Shown here one piece after another: positions 47,901 to 59,104 of a stretch of DNA of 64,000 nt. The first letter of the stretch is position 1; every line of letters begins with the position of its first letter. This DNA comes from Ziziphus jujuba. Taxonomy: Eukaryota > Streptophyta > Magnoliopsida > Rosales > Rhamnaceae. A program made the position numbers and the translations under genes. The notes beneath the pieces were generated by a model. That model saw only the letters and a list, made by a program, of their open reading frames with translations, was not told where the DNA came from and did no database searches. Location: contig NC_083387.1 of assembly GCF_031755915.1 (NCBI RefSeq), forward strand, positions 15,397,001 through 15,461,000, read 5' to 3'.

Positions 47901-50024
47901 ATTTAAATAATTTTCTTTGTAAAGCATGACCAGCAAAGGTTTCTTACACTCAATAACCTTATTAATATCCCCTAAACTCAAATAAAAATTCTGGTTTTTC
48001 CTCTCTTTTCTTTCTTTTCTTTTTCTTTCCTCGGTTTGGCTCTCATTAGCGGAAATTTCCGGTTTTTTTATGCTTTCGGGTTTGCTCTCTTGTCTCACCT
48101 CTCTCTCAGCTTTTTCTTGGTCTTTCCACTCAACATGAACCTTAGAACCCTTACCTTGGTCAGCAACCTCAATCTTACCTTCTTGAAAGGATGGTGAAGC
48201 CGTTGGTGCCATACTTGCTTTTTCCTTGAGCTTTTCGGCTTCTCTCCTTTGTTGCATTTGTAATTGGTCCTTGTAAACCTCTTTAGGAGATAATGGTTCC
48301 AGCTTGATCTTCTTCCCTTTAAACCTGAAAACAATACTATTTTCTCGACCAAAATGAGTAGCATCTTTATCAAATTGCCATGATCTACCTAATAGTATAT
48401 GTCCGGCAATCATAGGCACAATATCACATAAAACTACATCCTCATATCTACCTATATTAAATTTTACTTTGGCTTGTTTGTTTACTTTCATCTCACCACT
48501 ATCATTAAGCCATTGTAATCTATAAGGTTCTGGATGTTTAATTGTTTTCAAGCCTAATTTATCAACTACAAGATTACTTATCACATTAGTACAACTCCCA
48601 CTATCTATAATCATGCTACAAATTTTACCTTGTATTTCGCAGCGAGTGTGGAAGATGTTTTCCCTTTGTATCTGCTCTTCATCTTTGTAGACAGCAAGTA
48701 CTCTCCTTGAAACCAAGCTTAACTCGGCATTAGATGTATCTACAGGTTCGGTTTCATCTTCATTACAAGCCTCCTCTTGCTCGGTTTCAGCCCCACTTTC
48801 TTCACTTGCGGATTCCAGCTCACCATCGCCCTTTAATACCATGATTCTTCTATTTGGGCATTGGCTGGATATGTGTCCTCTTCCTTGGCACTTAAAACAA
48901 ATTATTTCTCTGGATTTTTGAGGTTTAGGATCAGGTTTTACCTCACCTCGAAGTGCTTGGACAGATTCGGTCTTGACCTCTCTTCTTGGCCGGTTGGTAG
49001 ATTCTTCTCCTAATTTCGGCCTCAACTTGTTTTCATAAGTGGAATTATTTTTCCAGCCACTTGAACTTGTCCTTCCACTACTAGAAACTCCTCCAAACCG
49101 TGTACTAACACCCCTCCTCTTGAATTGGTTCTCAAGCTTAATGGCTACATGCAACATCTCCTCCAATTTCAAGTATTGTTGTAATTCAAGTTGGTTGGCA
49201 ATGTCACGGTTTAACCCTCCAAGAAATCTTGCCATTGTTGCCTCTCTATCCTCCCTCATGTTTAACCTCATCATTAACATCTCCATCTCTTTGTAATAAT
49301 CCTCCATGGACCTACTTCCTTGAGATAAAGATTGAAGCCTTTGATGCAGCAACCTTTGGTAATGGGATGGCACAAACCGCTTCCTCATGACTCCTTTCAT
49401 TTGTCGCCATGTTGTAATTAAGTCTTCACCAACCCTCCTTCGGGTGCTTTGCTCATTTATCCACCATTGGAGTGCATAATGGCCAAACTCCATTGCTGCC
49501 ATCTTCACCTTCTTACCTTCCGAATAGTTGTGGCAGTCAAAAATCATCTCCATTTTCTCTTCCCACTCCAAATAAGCTTCAGGATCACTTTTACCCATAA
49601 AAGGTGGGATATTAACCTTGATATTTCCCAAATCTTCATCTGTATCCTCCCTCCTATATCTCCCATGGCCAGCTCTATCTTAGACAGCAAAGGTTTCGTC
49701 CATACCTTCCTCAAAGTCACCGTCCAATGGCTCCTCATCAAATTCCTCTCTCGGCCTCTCGCGACCTCCTCGTCCTCGGCCTCGTCCTCCATGGAATTCT
49801 TGCCTATTTCTTGTATTCGGCCTTCCTTGTGAGGCTTCTAATCTTCCCACTCTTTGGTTTACATGCTCAAATTGAGCACTCATCCGCTGTATTGATTCCA
49901 AAATAGTTCTCACGTCCACTTGGTCTCCACTTCCGGTAGCTCGGTCATCGCCATGAAATGCTACGGATTCTTCCTCATTGATCCTCACGGGTGGATCTCC
50001 TCTTCTTATTCTAGAATCTGCCAT
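44924..50024 (-). pseudogene. Gypsy gag-pol polyprotein, nearly intact
   Basis: Starts at ATG 50024 (MADSRIRRGDPP) with an RGG-rich segment. Then gag ([20 protein letters not shown]), CCHC knuckle ([15 protein letters not shown], about 48.9 kb), protease (MIIDSGSC, about 48.6 kb), RT ([27 protein letters not shown], about 47.29 kb) and RNase H ([13 protein letters not shown]). Integrase has its zinc-binding [11 protein letters not shown] and the D,D,E core ([29 protein letters not shown]). After it come [19 protein letters not shown] and a tail with TRWGADP; stop at 44924-44926. Breaks: a stop at 49680-49682, a frameshift in an A-run at about 46550, and a stop at about 46247. Otherwise open over about 1,650 codons, so inactivation is recent. 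Lineage is not assigned. Confidence 0.92.
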
Positions 50025-51155
50025 GTTAGTAAAATACTGCAAAAATAAAATAAATCCTCACAATATTCACTCTCTCACGTGTTTCACTCAAACAAGGTCT
50101 CGACACTCGTGTTTGCACACTAGTTTCGGCTTTTACCCTCTTTTAAGCTCTCACACTCTTGCCTTTTTCCACTCAATGAATTATCTCAAAGTTCTAATTA
50201 AAACACCCACAAAACAGCAATTAGATCACTAGTATGTTTTAATTAAACTTATCAACAAAGCAGTAGCAAAAAGTAGGCAATACCGAAAGAATCCAACAAA
50301 TCTTAATTTTTCGGCTTTCTAGACAAGAAAACACAAAATAATGGGAAAACGATGGAATTTTTGAAAACTGCACCAGATGGTAGTAGATTATGAGTTCAAG
50401 AATAAAATTCCAGAAAAAGAAATTCAAATACGAACAAGAATCAAAGAGAACAAAATTATAGAAAAGTGTTGGTTGTTGTTCTTGTAATTCAAGTTTTGTA
50501 TCAATTCCTTTATCTAATTTTAATCCAAATAATTTAAGCACCCAAAATCCAAATATCCAGCAGCAAAAAAAATAATTCTCCAGCAACTCAAATATTGAAT
50601 AAATAATCAAAAACCAGCAGCTCCAACAATTTCCAGCAAACAACTCAAACTCCAACAAACTGAAATTTTTTTTTTTTATTCGACTTTACCTCTTCTTTTT
50701 TTTTCGCTCACAGAACACAAACAACTGCAGTAGCAAGAATAATCACCAAAATTACAATTCCAACTCCAAAACAAACACCAAACCCGTGACCTCCTAATAA
50801 ACACAAATATGCAGTTTTTTTTTTTTTTTTTAATGTTGCCGCAAACTCTCTTTTTTTTTTTTTTTTTTTTTGGAATATATGAATGCAAATATTTAAGACT
50901 AAAACAGCAAAGAAAAATCAACAAAAACCAAATTAACAAGAACAATGATAAAAGAGAACCAACAAACTAGGAAACAAAAATACGATAAAACTAGGAAATC
51001 CTAATTCAACTAGGAATGAATTCTTTTTTTTTTTTTTTTTTTTAAGATGCTGAACGTGTATAGGATGGATGCAACCTTAACCTAATGCTAAAATTGCAGA
51101 ATAACACAAAAACAAATAAAGCAAATAAAGATAGATCAAACCTGAACAAAATTTA
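50025..51155 (-). other. Gypsy leader between primer site and gag
   Basis: Non-coding, with long A/T homopolymers at about 50665-50705, 50816-50872 and 51023-51042 (plus-strand T). The part 50666-51155 recurs at 43614-44079. Open frames in it (for example 50239-50658) are AT-rich artefacts. Confidence 0.6.
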
Positions 51156-51167
51156 GCTCTGATACCA
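51156..51167 (-). promoter_or_regulatory. Primer-binding site (tRNA-iMet)
   Basis: Minus-strand TGGTATCAGAGC, perfect for plant initiator tRNA-Met, two bases inside the LTR end. Confidence 0.92.
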
Positions 51168-51169
51168 AA

Positions 51170-51955
51170 TGATACGAACCTAGGACGACCTGCTCCTAAA
51201 CCCGTATTATATTAGCCCGGATCTTTAATTAAGTTCAAGTTCTAATGGAATGACCTCAACCCCTAACCAACCTGTGGTTAGAAACTTTGGTATAATGTAG
51301 ACGCCACAATAGGGGATGGAAAACCTATTGATAAGTCAGGCTAAAACAACCAATTCTCTAATGGTGTTTTAGGTGTTCTCAAAGAACAAATAGATAATTA
51401 ATCTCACAAGTATTTTCTTAATCAAATCAAAGTTTTTATTCATATTGAAAAATAAGCCTTTAAATAGGCTTTGAAAGAAACAAAGTAAACCCTAAAAACC
51501 CTAGGTAAAACAGGCCACACAATAAAGAGTTCTATGGTGGCCGAAATTCTCACTCCTTTCCTAATCTAATTTGGATTAATTAATTCCTTTATTTTGAATT
51601 AGGAATTAATTAATTTACAATGAAAATAATAAAATAATAACTTTCCTAAACTTATTTTTCCAGAAAATAAATAGATAAAAACTAAAAAGTAATGATAATT
51701 TCCTAAAACAAAAAGTAGAATCAAATTAGGAAACTATAATACTAGCTTTTTGACTAAGTTGACTTTGACCAATCTTTGACCAAATTGAGCTCCAAATCAG
51801 CTTGAAGATGCTTTTTAGGATGCCAAATAAACTGAATATGAAGTCCCACACGTTGCCCATGCTTGGAAAAATAAGAAAAGGCTAATACAGTAAAATACAG
51901 TAAAGCCAGCAAGCAATACAGTAAATTCGGCCAAATTGTTGATGCTGTCCGTACA
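51170..51955 (-). repeat. Upstream (5') LTR of the gypsy element
   Basis: From minus-strand TGTACGGACAGC (51955) to ggttcgtaTCA (51170), 786 bp. A TATA-like tttaaagg (about 51455) sits at the expected U3/R border. R and U5 are nearly identical to the other LTR; U3 differs noticeably. Confidence 0.85.
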
Positions 51956-52306
51956 AGCCCTTTTTGATTGCATTTGAGGCTGCTTTAACTTGATTCCATG
52001 ACCTCTTAGGCATATGTATTGAACCCATAAAGCATTGGAACCATTTTATGCTTCCCGGACTCCAAAAATGTACCAAAACCGTCACCCGGGTCCGTATCGG
52101 CTTCCACCACTTGGATGTTTCGAATAGGCTTTGTATCTTCAAGTATGGACAAGCTCTGTTGAGATTGACTACCCTCTGTATAAATACTCCCAGGTTGCCC
52201 TTAAATCTCTTAATTTGAGCTCTTGTGATTGGCCTAGTCTTCATCCGTGTCGAGTCAGCACCCCAGCGGGTTATCGGTGGAGCGGGCTCGGGCGGAATCA
52301 CATCAG

Positions 52307-53290
52307 AGGAGCCCAAGTCTTGTGCACTTATGCGGAAATTCTATTTGGGCCAAATGATCAAGAGACTTCCACAGCCCAAAAGGCCGTGGACCCAAACCAG
52401 TTGAAAGATATGGCGTTTTTGGAGACGGAACATCTAGTTCAGCCCAGGGGGGATACTAGGAAACAAGTAAACCCTGTTAATAGTCCTATGGGGTTTTCCC
52501 AAGTTTCTCCTAAAATAAGATTAAGAAAATGAGCTCACAGGATAACGCAGGGGAGAACTCCGGGACAGAACAACTTGGAGAAAGTCTTAGATAGAGAGGT
52601 GACCGTTACTGCTATGGCTGAGGAGGCGGGCTTACACATGCCCCCCTAAGCCATGAATGTCACAGCTTGGAACTGTTAAGGATTAGGGAAGAGCTCGGCA
52701 GTTCGAGGCCTCAAAGGCCTAATAAGGAAGTGCTCTCCATTAGGCCTTTTTCTCAGAGAAACAAAGGTTCTTAAGGACAAATTAGAAAAAATTCGAAAGA
52801 AACTGGCATTTGAAGAGGTGTTTTTTGCCGAAGCAGTAAATAGGAAAGGAGGTTTGGCATTATTTTGGAATAGCATTTGTAATTGGTCTATAGTGTTAGC
52901 TTCGAAATGGTCAATTGGTGTTCATGTAGATTCTGAATGAACAGGCAACTGAATGATTTGGTTCTATCATTGTCTGGCTGAGCGATCTCTGAGAAGGGAG
53001 TTTTAGGAGGAATTGACTATGAATATTCAATCTGGTCTAAATTCATGGGTATGCCTAGGAGATTTCAACAATGTGATTACCCTGGAGGAAAAGGCGGGAG
53101 GCAGACCAGTCACACAAAGTCAATTTTTTTCTTAAGAAAATTTTTGTTTGAGGTTGGAGGCTTAGATATTGGTTTCAATGGGAGAATATTTACGCGATGT
53201 AACAAACAAAAGGGAGGCTAATATAAGAGAATGCCTTGACAGGGTGGTTACCAGCCCTGAATGGAGAACCACCTTTGAATGGAGAAATGT
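52307..53290 (+). pseudogene. L1-type LINE ORF2 endonuclease, right part of the split element
   Basis: After the end of ORF1 comes MNVTAWNC at 52653 with a stop in place of the next residue. In frame it continues with GLGKSSAVRGLKGLIRK, LFLRETKVLKDKL, KGGLALFWNSICNWS, WVCLGDFNNVITLEEKAGG, LFEVGGLDIGFNG and a decayed CNKQKGG. These are motifs of the APE-type endonuclease at the N-terminus of plant LINE ORF2, which nicks target DNA. The asparagine (WN), glutamate (ETK) and GDFN motifs remain. The reverse transcriptase is absent: sequence ends near 53290. Confidence 0.85.
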
Positions 53291-53329
53291 TATACGCAAA
53301 TTATAGACTTTAAGAAAGGAAAAATACAC

Positions 53330-53600
53330 TTGGTGTAAGCAACGAAGAAAAAGTCGTCTAGAACTTCGAAATTTTGACGACGATGTCGGATTTCGGTGAC
53401 CCGTGATATTGATAGAGGGAAAAAAAAAATCTGTCTGAGGTGTTGTCGAAATATCATTGTTGTCGCAAAATATATATGTTGTCGATTGAAATCGGTGAAA
53501 ATTTCAAATTTCGAATAGTTATTTATGAAAATCAAGTGGAAATTTTGGTTGTTTCAGTGAAAATCAGACGGAAATATCAGCTTTTTTTCCTTTTCATCTC
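53330..53600. repeat. Degenerate ttcggtgaaaattt-type dispersed repeat
   Basis: Recurring words such as atttcggtgacc, aaatcggtgaaaatttc, ttgtcgaaatatc and gaaattttggttg appear on both strands without a coding frame. It looks like a short dispersed repeat of loosely repeated motifs. Confidence 0.35.
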
Positions 53601-54699
53601 TTTCGATGTTTCTCTTCCCCATTCCCATCTTGGCTTTCTCTCTTTCTCATTTCTTTCGGTTTTTTTCTTTCCCAAACCCAGCTTAAAACTTTTGCTCTGA
53701 GGATTCAAAAGACAAAAAAAATCAAGATTTTTCAGACTGAGCAATAAATGAATCAGTATTAAACTGTAAACTACAATCATATTTTTTTTTCTTTCTTTTA
53801 AAGTTCCCAACTTCCTATGTTTTAGTAGTTAGATGATATCAGTGCTTATAATAAAGAAACTGCAAAGTCCAGGTAGCTTAAACTGAAGTGTGAGTCAATC
53901 AAAAGACAAAAATATTATCACATGCAGATAGTTCCATTGCAACATGCATCGGTAGATGGGGTGACAAGGTACCAGCAGATATTGTGTTGACTCTAACTCT
54001 GTGTTTTCTACCACTTTGAAAGCAAGGACCTGAATGAATCACCATATCTCCACCATATCTGTGACTAATTATTAAGAAGCATTTGGTTTGAATAGTACAT
54101 AAACACTCCCATTAGTGAATCATTTACCTCCGATCCATTTGCAAGAGAGTGCACTAGGATATCAATGCTGCCAAAATCCTTCTTCATAACTTCAATCCAT
54201 ACAAGAACAAGCATAGTATATTCTTATGTCCTGACTCACACTACACCACCACAGTGAATGTGACCGGCATAATAAACACCAATACCACCAATGGCAACCA
54301 ACTACATGAACATAACAGTTACTGTCCGAGTTACATATTCAAATGAGAGGCATGCATTCCAAAAATAAACAGCCAACTAGCATACACTCATTCCAAGATT
54401 CAAACAACACTTCATATTACAATAAATAATAAGCTACGGAGTCTATTATCATTACACAACCATATTTTACTAACTAAGCTGGTAGTTCTTGCAATAAGAT
54501 AGAAAACCACACCAAACTAAACTAAGAATAAAACTATTTCCTCCATGCTGATGCAAGATACTTTATCACATCTAAGGGGTCATTCCAAATTATTTTACAT
54601 GCAGTCCTGCCAAAACGAATCAAGTTATTGGATAAGCAGCAGGTTAGTTCAAGAAAATGTTGAAGACGATATGGAAACCACAACTACTTATACCTGTAG
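53601..54699. other. Intergenic or intronic DNA, nothing recognised
   Basis: CT-rich start (53580-53660) and unique AT-rich sequence after it. It could be the 3' end of the FAR1-like locus, but no exon can be supported. Confidence 0.35.
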
Positions 54700-57024
54700 A
54701 AGTAAAATTATCGGCTTTAGATTCAAAGTCCAATGCTTGTTGAGGATTTTTCCCATTTTGTGAGGACCTACATAGATCAACAGCATGGTTTGTACAAGGT
54801 ATGATCATTCCAATTACATAAGAATAATAAAAGATAAATGTAGAATTTTCTTACGGATTGTTGAGGACTGGATAGTTTCTTTTTTCGTGCGATTGCCCAA
54901 TTTTTCCACATCCATTGCAACATCGACCTTTATATTTGGAGGTGGTTGCTAACTTCTCTTTTCCCCTTTTTAATCTTCATCCACATCCCTTTGCCCTCAC
55001 TTAAGATGGGTCTTTCAAAGATTCAGAATCATTAGCACTACTACCTTTTTTCAAAAATGCCTCCACTCTTCACGTTGATAACTATGGATTTAATCTTGTC
55101 TAGCAAACTTTGAAGACCATCATTCACAATTACACTTACCTCTTCATTTGTTATGGCTTTATCGCAAGTTGGAATAGTTTAGCTCGCCACATCAATATTG
55201 AACTATGTTTTCCACTTATCTTAAAACCTTGCTTGTCGGATATTATATTGAGTTCTTGCAACTCTAGTCCACCTTTTCATGATATATTGATTTGGCAAAG
55301 CAATATTAACAAGGAGTCGCGAGAATGCCAAAATATGTCTATATGGAATTCCTTCACTCTCAAACTTCCTACAAGTACAAGATGCATAGTCCAATACTTT
55401 ATTATAAGCAATTTTCCAACCTCTACGAACACCATCATTTGGACTACTCTCGACCACATACATTTTGTGAGTATCGTTTTCACAAACAAGTTGTGGCATT
55501 GTCAGTAAGCTATGCCACAACTCATCTTGAAACTTAAGGAAAATTTTGCTTATGTAAATCTCGGCCATTTGCTTTTCCATTTCCAATGGCAATTTCAAAA
55601 TAGGCTTCTCATTAATATCAATATGATCAGCTTGTAACTCTCCGTGACATTGACGTACAAGTGCCCTATTAACTCAAAGTATGAAATCCATCAATGAGTT
55701 TTTCTTCGAAACATATTTCTTGAAAAATGAATAGGAGCTTTCTGCACGTTGGCTACTTAACATTCTAGCAAAGAATATATGATTAAAATATGCGGGCACC
55801 CATCTTGAACGTATCTCAAATGTTGATTTCAACCAATCATTGTCATATAGGCTTGCCTTCTCGATGGTAGTCACCCATTTTCTTTCAAACTCTTTAGGGC
55901 ATTCTGATTCCCAAATGCATTGTTAGAAATCCTTATAAAAATCTCTATAGGTGATTGCATTTAAATATGTAGAAAACCTCTCAAGTATCTGCCAACTACA
56001 ATACCTATAAAATATATTTAGTATGCTTTGAGCTATAGCCTTTGTAATTGCAGGATCTTGATCGGTAATTATCATTTTTGGGTTGTTAATTGGCATGCTA
56101 TCATTTAATAGCTCAAACAACCAAACAAACGATTCAGTTTTTTCATCACTTAAAAAAGCACATGCAAAAAGCACCGTTTGATCATGATTGTTAACCCCAA
56201 CCAAGGGTGAAAATATCATATCATACCGATTAGTGTTGTAAGTTGTATTAAATACAATTACATCACCAAAACATCCATAAGCTCTTCTAGACACCAAATC
56301 AGCCCAAAAACAACGCTTCAATTTACCATCATCATCTACATCTATTTCAAAAAAGAAGCATGGATCCCTTTCTTGCTCGGTTTGGAAATATTCCTTCAAT
56401 AGTTCTGCATCTTGTCCTTTTAATTCATTGTGCAACTTAGCTTCATGGTTACCCAATATTCTTTATACCTCCAGCTTCAAATTTAAGAATACTTATTTGT
56501 TGGTGAGTTGGCACATTTGCTGTTGAAAATGCTTGGGTTAGTGATTTTTTGGCTTCAGACACACTACGATGTGACCTCAATAAATGCACTCTTCGTGGGA
56601 TTGATAATGGATGACTATGTTGTTCAACAAATACACTGATGACATATTTCCCCAATTTTGACCTCACCATAGCAAGTTTTGCCTTACAACTTTCTCTTGT
56701 CATATCCCGACATCCTTTTTTCTCACCATCCTTCGTAGAAGACACTCCTTCCTTATAACACACAAATTCTTTCCTCACAACTTCATTCGTATCTTTACAT
56801 CTCTTAGTGGAACTGCTACGAATACTAAACCTTGCCTCTTTTGCATATTTAATGTAAAACGCATGTGCCTCATCTGTCGATTCAAACTGTTGTCCAACTT
56901 TTGGTTTGCAGTTTTCTGACACTTAAGGAATGTAAACATCATCAATGGATTTTGAATGTGATAGCAAGGATATTTCTTTAACTCCTATAGGATCATCATT
57001 TGCTTCTAACTGTAAATCATTCAT
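54700..57024 (-). pseudogene. FAR1/FHY3-related (FRS) pseudogene
   Basis: Domain order on the minus strand is that of FAR1-related proteins, Mutator-transposase-derived transcription factors. ATG is at 57024 (MNDLQLEANDDPIG). FAR1 DNA-binding domain: FYIKYAKEARFSIR, FVCYKEG, REGC-like CRDMTRESCKAKLAM. MULE domain: RCFWADLVSRRAYGCFGD, NRYDMIFSPLVGVNNH, MIITDQDPAITKAI. SWIM-like segment: YASCTCRKFESEGIPYRHIL. C-terminal knuckle: GRCCNGCGKIGQSHEKRN. Damage: stops at 56923-56925, 55923-55925 and 55674-55676, and a frameshift near 56451-56456. The third SWIM cysteine is Tyr (55341-55343), the first MULE acidic position is Asn (56247-56249), and the last knuckle cysteine is Tyr. A possible further exon (54768-54691) suggests a spliced, not processed, ancestor. 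Confidence 0.88.
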
Positions 57025-58757
57025 GTTTCCAATATTGCAAAGCAAATTACAATCAAATGAGCTTCCTTTCAATCACTTTCTAACCTAATAGATAGCAAAG
57101 CAAAACCATAACAAACTTTCATCAATTAACATGGTAATAAACATTAAATTTTAACACTTAATGCAAATATATATATAAAAAAAAAAGGCATAAGATGATA
57201 TTTTCCAAACTCATCAAAATATAAGTATGTGAACAAAGAACCTTGCAAAGTATTTACTAGTTTACCACTGGGAAATCTACTCATTTATTCCCAAACAATA
57301 TTAAAAATATTGTTGTTTCATTCTCTATTCAAACAGGTCAAGTCTATATTCTGGAAGTGCTATGATATATGGCAGTAGTAGAACCAGTTAATGTTATCCT
57401 CTCTGACTTGCTCTCCTCTCTTCATTTAATATTCAATTACTCCAATAATTATATACGTTATACTGTTCTGAACTGCTGCTGATCATATATATATTCTATA
57501 TTTTGATATGTTATAAATTCTTTTTTTTTTTGTAAACATTTTTCTTTCTTTGTTTTTCTTTCCATATTGTCAAAATGCATATGTCCTTGTCTATCTTTCA
57601 TCAAGCAAAATGAACATATATATATATATATATTAAATCGTTAGCTAGGTAGCTCAATTAATATCGAATCCTACATACACAATACGAATCTAATGATTCT
57701 AATCACACCCACACATACACTTGGTCGGTCCCCATATATATACGATCGAAGATGATGATGACTCTAAATAAATAAAGAAAATAATGAACAAAAAAACAAA
57801 ATTGTGTTTAGAAATAAAGGCGTTTAAATGAAAATCATGTAATCTTAGAGTAGAAGGTTGAAGGTTGTAAGAAATTTCCACACTCCCCATCACCTAATAC
57901 ACTGGGATTAGAGTTGATGAACTTCCCCACTTGTAACTTTGATTCAATCCTTTCATTTTCTCAATCTCTTCATCTATGACGTCCTACTTTTTCTTACACA
58001 TGTTAATAAATAAATAGATAAACAAATAATATATGGGATATGAAGGCCTTAATTAGATTTTCTTTTTTTTCTTTTTTTTTACTTACATTATTGATGCAGA
58101 AAATTTCAAGTGACTTGCATTTTCAATTTGGACAAGACTCAATGATGCAAGACCACATGATCTGTTCCATGTAATTGAATGATAAAAATAAAAAACATCT
58201 AACCAGAATGAAAAAAAAAAAATTACAAACTATAAAATCACAAACAGAGGACAGAGGCACTCATAATGGTTAGAACGGTTGGGCTGGAACTAGAAGAGGA
58301 GAAGAGGAACCAGAGTAGAAGAGGAGTGAGCTGCTGGCTTCGCAAGGGTGGCAATGGTGGTGCGAGGTGGTGGGTTCGCAAACGTGGTGTGAGCTGGTGC
58401 GATTGGGAATTTTGGTAAAGGTGTTTCGAGCTGCTTTAAGTGGGAATGTGAGCTGCGGCAAGCTGGAAATGGAAGCCTTGGCCAAACTACTCATGTGAGA
58501 GCAACTTGAAGCTGGGGCCATTGATGCCAGATGTGAAAATCAAAGGGCTCCAATTTTAATCACATTTTTGGTCCGCACGTAAGGCATATGGTCGGTCCCC
58601 ATGTTAGACCCTCTATATATATATATGAATGATACAAAATAAATACTTCATCAAAGCGCACACACACAGATATATATATATATATATATATATGAATGAT
58701 AACAAAATAAATAACAAAATAATTACTTATAGAGAGAGAGATGCATGCAGGGGCGCG

Positions 58758-58798
<41 letters not shown>

Positions 58799-58819
58799 CC
58801 TTTTAGTCTATACTACTAA
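57025..58819. other. Intergenic DNA upstream of the FRS pseudogene
   Basis: AT-rich with TA runs at 57616-57632 and 58672-58692, a (CA)n(TA)n tract at 58759-58797 and an A run near 58210. The word ggtcggtccccat occurs at 57723 and 58591. No gene recognised; a GC-richer patch at 58260-58520 has open frames but no family resemblance. Confidence 0.5.
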
Positions 58820-59104
58820 GGCTGTGTTTGTTTCACCAGACTGGATAGGTCAGAGCAGGATTGTGTCTCAGCCCGATGTTTGATAACAACATTCTTAGAA
58901 TGGGATAACTTGACCTATATAGTAAATCAGTCGAGTAGGATTAAACCAATCTGTCTTGAAGCTCCCCTTTCTCTCACTGGTGTCTCTCGTAGAAGCAGGT
59001 CCACCAGATCGTGTCAACAAACACAGCCCAAAGCAGCTCTCTTCCACGGTGAACGATCGTGTCTCTCGCTAGACCTTTGCACCTCTCCGAGGAACAAACA
59101 CGGC
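58820..59104. mobile_element. Tourist-like (PIF/Harbinger) MITE candidate
   Basis: Left end GGCTGTGTTTGTTTC and right end gaacAAACACGGC are inverted, each bordered by TAA (58817-58819 and 59105-59107), the 3-bp target type of PIF/Harbinger. A second inverted copy of the end, caacaaacacagcc (59014-59028), lies inside, so a shorter 209-bp element is the alternative. No coding capacity. Confidence 0.6.

Larger units (their letters stand above)
43614..52306 (-). mobile_element. Ty3/gypsy element with permuted ends, inserted in a LINE
   Basis: Minus-strand order from high to low coordinates: polyprotein tail (52306-51956), LTR (51955-51170), primer site (51167-51156), leader, gag-pol (50024-44924), LTR (44875-44094), primer site (44091-44080) and a second leader copy (to 43614). 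So 43614-45225 repeats 50666-52306 at a period of 7076 bp. The LINE reading frame lies on both sides. The LTRs are about 785 bp and begin and end TG..CA. Confidence 0.88.

Noticed and set aside
50239..50658. 139-residue minus-strand frame in the gypsy leader
   Set aside because: Phe/Leu-rich translation of non-coding leader, located between the primer site and the true gag start.
58270..58521. Ser/His-rich 83-residue frame
   Set aside because: No homology recognised, no promoter or splice signals; composition follows a local GC-rich patch.
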